A stretch of 64,000 nt of DNA from Chitinibacter sp046530675. Its GTDB lineage: Bacteria; Pseudomonadota; Gammaproteobacteria; Burkholderiales; Chitinibacteraceae. The first letter of the stretch is position 1. Each line of letters begins with the position of its first letter. The notes beneath the pieces were generated by a model, which worked only from the letters and a program-made list of their open reading frames with translations, was not told where the DNA came from and made no database searches. Positions 60,300 through 64,000 of this stretch are shown one piece after another. The stretch lies in contig NZ_CP172558.1 of NCBI RefSeq assembly GCF_046530675.1, positions 1,922,001 to 1,986,000 of the forward strand, written 5' to 3'. The position numbers and the translations under genes were made by a program.

Positions 60300-62834
60300 A
60301 TGAGCAACCCAGCAGGCGCACATCTCAAATTGACTTGGGCTAATAAAACCAATGCCCATAATGGTGACAACTTTCTTGCCGAATTAACGCTGACCAATTT
60401 ATCCGATCAGCCTTTGCAAGGCGCAGGCTGGGCTTTGTATTTCAATACGTGCCGCAAAATCAAACCCGAAACAGTGACTGGTGGTGCGCATGTTACGCAC
60501 ATCAATGGCGATTTCTGGTCGCTGGAGCCTAAAGCTGATTTCGGCGTACTGCAGCCGGGTGAATCACGCACTTTTGCTTACGAAGGCCTGTTCTGGGTCA
60601 TTAGCGAAACCGACGCGCCTTTGGGTTTCTATATTGTTTACGACGTGAATACGTCTAACGCCAAAATGGAAGTGATTGGCGACCCGGAAATTCTTGATTT
60701 TGCCAGCCCTGAGCAGCGTAATCGCAATGCGGCAGACCTCGTTGCTTTGGGTGGTCCGGCTAAAACTTATGCAGATAATGAAGGCCTGAGCCTGTTAGCC
60801 GCCGATCAACTGAGCAAAATCACGCCTACGCCATTGTCGTACAAGGCTGCGTCGGGCGAGTTTGTGATTAACAAGCATACCTTGATCGTGCACTCGAACG
60901 ATCTCGCGAATGAAGCCGCCTTGCTGCAAGCGAGTCTGCGTGATGTGAGCGGTAAAGTCCTGCAACGTGCGGCCAAAGCACCAGCCGGTGCTGCTGCCAT
61001 TACGCTGAAAATCGGCGCAGTCAATGTCAGCGACACGCTGGCACCAAAAGAAGCGTATCAATTGGACGTGACGTCACAAGGCATCGTAATTACCGGTGCT
61101 TCAGCGGCGGGTGTCTGCAATGGCATTCAAAGTTTGCGTCAATTGCTGCCGGTGGCGGCTTTCCTGAATCCGCAAGCCGAGTTGAGCGTTGCCGCTTGTC
61201 AGGTGCTTGACGCACCACGCTTTGCTTATCGCGGTATGCACCTTGATGTGGGCCGTAACTTCACCAGCAAGGAAACCATCCTGCGTTTACTTGAGTGCAT
61301 GTCGCTCTACAAGCTTAATCAATTTCACTTCCATTTGACTGACGACGAAGGCTGGCGTCTGGAAATCCCGAGTCTGCCAGAGCTAACCGAAATCGGTAGC
61401 TTGCGTGGTTATACCAAAGATGAAACCGATAACCTTGTACCGTGTTTTGGCTCTGGCGGTGATGTGGCTGGTGAAGCGGGCAGTGGGTTTTACAGCAAGG
61501 CTGACTTTATCGAAATCCTGAAGTTTGCGACTGCGCGCCATATCGAAGTTGTTCCTGAGATTGATGTACCAGGTCACGCCCGTGCTGCGATCAAGGCGAT
61601 GAATGTGCGTTACACGCGCTTGATGGCGCAAGGCCGCGAAGCTGAAGCCAAGCAATATCTGTTGTGCGATTTTGCCGATGCATCGGTATACGAGTCAGTT
61701 CAGCTGTGGCACGACAATGTGATTTGTATCGGGCAGGAATCTTGCTACACCTTTATCGAAACCGTATTGCACGACGTGAAAGCGATGTTCGAAGAAGCGG
61801 GCGCGCCATTCACGACGATGCATACCGGTGGCGACGAAGTGCCGCACGGCGCCTGGGAGCAATCGCCCGTGTGCCAAGCCTTTATGAAAGAAAAAGGCAT
61901 GACACAAATCGTCGAACTGCAAAATTACTTCCTCGCACGCTACCGCGACCTGCTGAAAAAATACGGTCTGGTGTTTGGCGGCTGGGAAGAAATTGCCTTG
62001 GTGAAAAAAGAAGTCAACGGCGTGCATACGCATGGCCCTAATCCGGAATTCGTCAACGCCAACTTCCGTCCTTATGTATGGAATAACGTCTGGGGCTGGG
62101 GTCAGGAAGACTTTGCTTACCAATTGGCCAATGCCGGCTACAAAACAGTCCTGTCGAATGTCACAAATCTGTACTTTGACTTGGCGTACAGCAAAGATCC
62201 GCTGGAGCCTGGCTACTACTGGGGCGGCTTTATCGAAACTCGTGGTGCGTACGACTTTGTTCCGCTCGATATTTACACGACGGCAACGGTCAATCTGTTC
62301 GGCCATCCGCTCGACAAAGACAATATCGCCAGCAAAGTACGCCTGACACCGGAAGGGGTGAAAAACATCATCGGTATTCAAGGTCAGCTGTGGGCGGAAA
62401 ATATCCGCAACCGTGGCCGCCTCGAATACTTGGCGATGCCGCGCACGATTGCATTGGCTGAGCGCGCTTGGGCCAAAGATCCTGCCTGGACTTCGATTGC
62501 CGACGCTGCTGCGCGTCAAAGCAAGATGGACGCAGACTGGAACGAGTTTGCCAACCGACTGGGTCAGCGTGAATTGCCTCGTCTGGATAGCTTCCCTCGC
62601 GTAGGTGGTACCGATGGTTACGGTTACCGTATTCCATTGCCGGGCGCCAAAGTGGAAGGTGGCAAACTGCATGCGAACGTCGCGGCACCGGGTCTGGTGA
62701 TTCGTTACACCACCGATGGCTCTGATCCAACGCCTGCTTCTGCGATTTACTCTGCGCCGGTTGCAGTCAGCGGTACGGTGAAAGTGGCGGCATTTAGTTC
62801 GAGCAATCGCCGTAGCCGGGTGGTTGCGGTGTAA
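60300..62834 (+). CDS. Beta-N-acetylhexosaminidase, GH20 (chitobiase type)
   Basis: An 844-residue GH20 enzyme that releases N-acetylglucosamine from chitobiose and chitooligosaccharides. An N-terminal carbohydrate-binding CHB_HEX-like domain (about 1-165) is followed by a GH20b domain (about 170-300), the catalytic barrel (about 310-750) with the DE pair D512-E513 in HTGGDEVPHG, and a C-terminal CHB_HEX_C immunoglobulin-like domain (YTTDGSDPTPAS). No signal peptide is visible (MSNPAGAHLKLTW), so it appears cytoplasmic, implying uptake of chitobiose. The ATG has GGAGAAC before it. Confidence 0.94.
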   Translation: MSNPAGAHLKLTWANKTNAHNGDNFLAELTLTNLSDQPLQGAGWALYFNTCRKIKPETVTGGAHVTHINGDFWSLEPKADFGVLQPGESRTFAYEGLFWVISETDAPLGFYIVYDVNTSNAKMEVIGDPEILDFASPEQRNRNAADLVALGGPAKTYADNEGLSLLAADQLSKITPTPLSYKAASGEFVINKHTLIVHSNDLANEAALLQASLRDVSGKVLQRAAKAPAGAAAITLKIGAVNVSDTLAPKEAYQLDVTSQGIVITGASAAGVCNGIQSLRQLLPVAAFLNPQAELSVAACQVLDAPRFAYRGMHLDVGRNFTSKETILRLLECMSLYKLNQFHFHLTDDEGWRLEIPSLPELTEIGSLRGYTKDETDNLVPCFGSGGDVAGEAGSGFYSKADFIEILKFATARHIEVVPEIDVPGHARAAIKAMNVRYTRLMAQGREAEAKQYLLCDFADASVYESVQLWHDNVICIGQESCYTFIETVLHDVKAMFEEAGAPFTTMHTGGDEVPHGAWEQSPVCQAFMKEKGMTQIVELQNYFLARYRDLLKKYGLVFGGWEEIALVKKEVNGVHTHGPNPEFVNANFRPYVWNNVWGWGQEDFAYQLANAGYKTVLSNVTNLYFDLAYSKDPLEPGYYWGGFIETRGAYDFVPLDIYTTATVNLFGHPLDKDNIASKVRLTPEGVKNIIGIQGQLWAENIRNRGRLEYLAMPRTIALAERAWAKDPAWTSIADAAARQSKMDADWNEFANRLGQRELPRLDSFPRVGGTDGYGYRIPLPGAKVEGGKLHANVAAPGLVIRYTTDGSDPTPASAIYSAPVAVSGTVKVAAFSSSNRRSRVVAV

Positions 62835-62853
62835 TTGTAACTAGCTGGAAATC

Positions 62854-62882
62854 AAAAAAGCCTCGCGTTGCGAGGCTTTTTT
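62854..62882 (+). terminator. Terminator after the GH20 gene
   Basis: AAAAAAGCCTCGC pairs perfectly with GCGAGGCTTTTTT around GTT. It has A- and T-runs on both sides and also faces the convergent aceB gene. Confidence 0.93.
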
Positions 62883-62944
62883 ATGGGTATTGCTTTGAGG
62901 GCTAATTTAGTATTGTGCTGCGTTAATATACCGTGCCTAGTATA

Positions 62945-64000
62945 TCAAGACAGTCGTTGATAACCCGGCAATGTTAGAAACTCGACAAACTCATCGCTGG
63001 TCGTAATCTGGTCGAACAACTTGGCGGCTTCAGTCAGTGTGGCGCTATAGCGGCCTTGCTGTTCGATTTTCGTGACTTCTTCCGGCAACCAGAGTCGGAA
63101 TAATTCAACAGTGACTTTACGACCGTCATCGAGCACGCCTTTATCCGAGCGTATCCATTGCCAGATTTGCGAGCGGCTGATTTCGGCCGTCGCAGCGTCT
63201 TCCATCAGATTGTGGATCGGCACGCAGCCCATCCCGGTCAGCCACGAGGCCAGATACTGCACGCCGACCGAAATATTGTTGCGCACGCCGACCTCGGTGA
63301 TCGGCGTTTCAGGCTGGAAATTAAGCAAGTCGCTTGCGTTGACCTGTACATCCAGACGCTGTTTATGAATTTGATTGGGGTATTGCCCTAAAACCGAATC
63401 CCAGGCTGACTTGGCGACCGGTACTAGCCCGGGGTGTGCAACCCAGCCACCATCGTAACCATCGCCCGCATCGCGTTCTTTGTCGGCGCGCACTTGCGCC
63501 ATTGCACGTTCATTCGCTTCCAGGTCGGTTTTGACCGGAATATACGCCGACATGCCGCCCATCGCCGGAGCGCCGCGCTGGTGACAGGTTTTAAGCAGTA
63601 ATAATGAATAGGCGCGCATGAAAGGCACGGTCATCGTGATCTGGCTGCGATCGGCAAGACAGAAATGCTGGTCGGTGCGAAATTTCTTGATACAGCTAAA
63701 AATATAATCCCAGCGTCCGGCATTCAAACCTGCCGAATGTTCGCGCAATTCGTACAAAATCTCGTCCATTTCGAACGCAGCCAGAATCGTTTCGATCAAT
63801 ACCGTACCCTTGATGCAGCCGTGCGGTGCTTTGAGCTCGGCTTCAGCCCAAGTGAATACATCATTCCACAAGCGGGCTTCCAGATGCGATTCCATTTTGG
63901 GCAAATAGAAGTAGCAAGAGCTGCCGATACTCAAGCGGTATTGCAGATTGTGAAAAACGACCAGACCAAAATCAAACAGCGAACCCGACATGATTTCGCC
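62945..64000 (-). CDS. aceB: Malate synthase A, C-terminal 351 residues (start outside window)
   Basis: The frame is open to the window edge; the first codons seen are GEI before MSGSLFDFGLVVFHN. This is malate synthase of the glyoxylate bypass, condensing glyoxylate and acetyl-CoA. Visible are KGTVLIETILAAFEMDEILYELR, PFMRAYSLLLLKTCHQRGAPAMGGMSA, and NLMEDAATAEISRSQIWQW, which holds the catalytic aspartate region. The C-terminus ends at LPGYQRLS. The N-terminal part lies to the right of the window. Confidence 0.95.
   Translation of the reverse strand, partial: GEIMSGSLFDFGLVVFHNLQYRLSIGSSCYFYLPKMESHLEARLWNDVFTWAEAELKAPHGCIKGTVLIETILAAFEMDEILYELREHSAGLNAGRWDYIFSCIKKFRTDQHFCLADRSQITMTVPFMRAYSLLLLKTCHQRGAPAMGGMSAYIPVKTDLEANERAMAQVRADKERDAGDGYDGGWVAHPGLVPVAKSAWDSVLGQYPNQIHKQRLDVQVNASDLLNFQPETPITEVGVRNNISVGVQYLASWLTGMGCVPIHNLMEDAATAEISRSQIWQWIRSDKGVLDDGRKVTVELFRLWLPEEVTKIEQQGRYSATLTEAAKLFDQITTSDEFVEFLTLPGYQRLS

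Noticed and set aside
61695..62672. 325-codon minus-strand frame inside the GH20 gene
   Set aside because: Antisense shadow of the hexosaminidase.
1..64000. CRISPR array, rRNA operon or insertion sequence
   Set aside because: No regularly spaced repeats, no rRNA sequence and no transposase frame were seen.

Overview
The window looks like chromosomal DNA of a chitin-associated betaproteobacterium, probably of the Neisseriales (Chitinibacter/Deefgea-like). This placement is an inference from the housekeeping genes at the right end (purL, a cytoplasmic GH20 N-acetylhexosaminidase, malate synthase) and from general protein character; no database search was possible.

Bases 55098-64000 are ordinary core genome: an intact tRNA-Leu(GAG), a small unknown gene, purL, the GH20 gene and the start-truncated aceB. 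Everything from about 1 to 55097 reads as accessory DNA stacked at the 3' end of that tRNA gene. Element B (about 32345-55119) is well bounded: a fragment of the tRNA-Leu 3' end and a P4-type integrase on the left, the intact tRNA on the right, and GATACCAACAA-type repeats at both ends that look like integrase arm sites. Element A lies to its left. It begins outside the window (only the last 43 residues of a related integrase are present at 1-133) and ends at about 32365 with its own arm-type repeats, a tRNA-type terminator and the tRNA fragment. A and B therefore appear to be two related integrative elements in tandem.

Both elements carry a backbone like the E. coli CP4-57/CP4-6 cryptic prophages: an AlpA-type regulator, YfjJ/YagK-type proteins with an HxH motif, DUF932 (YfjQ-like), a YqaJ exonuclease, a Gp3-like protein, an XRE regulator, a YfjP/YeeP-like GTPase and a YwqK-repeat lipoprotein. 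The A backbone (11.7-19.6 kb) is inverted relative to B (43.5-54.7 kb), and the two differ by clean insertions: a broken LRAT-domain gene and a small membrane protein in A; YfjI/DUF3987 and an OLD-family nuclease in B. Several backbone genes in both elements have an intrinsic-terminator-like hairpin and U-tract 21-23 nt before the start codon, with no room for a promoter in between. This suggests control by read-through or antitermination and is the most unusual signal in the window.

Cargo of A: a hisC paralogue, a DsbB/DsbA-like pair, ychJ, a YkgJ-like protein, a cadmium/zinc/lead resistance operon (cadR, cadA, a zinc-ribbon protein, a DUF3703-LspA fusion, an exported protein), a NERD-domain protein, a UbiE-like methyltransferase, and a type I restriction-modification locus. 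Between hsdS and hsdR that locus holds a possible HEPN-type protein, a NucS-like nuclease and a zeta-type toxin-antitoxin pair. Cargo of B: an SNF2 helicase, type III Mod and Res and a DUF5655-type nuclease in one transcription unit, an unknown gene and the OLD nuclease. The array works mainly as a stacked defence and metal-resistance island.
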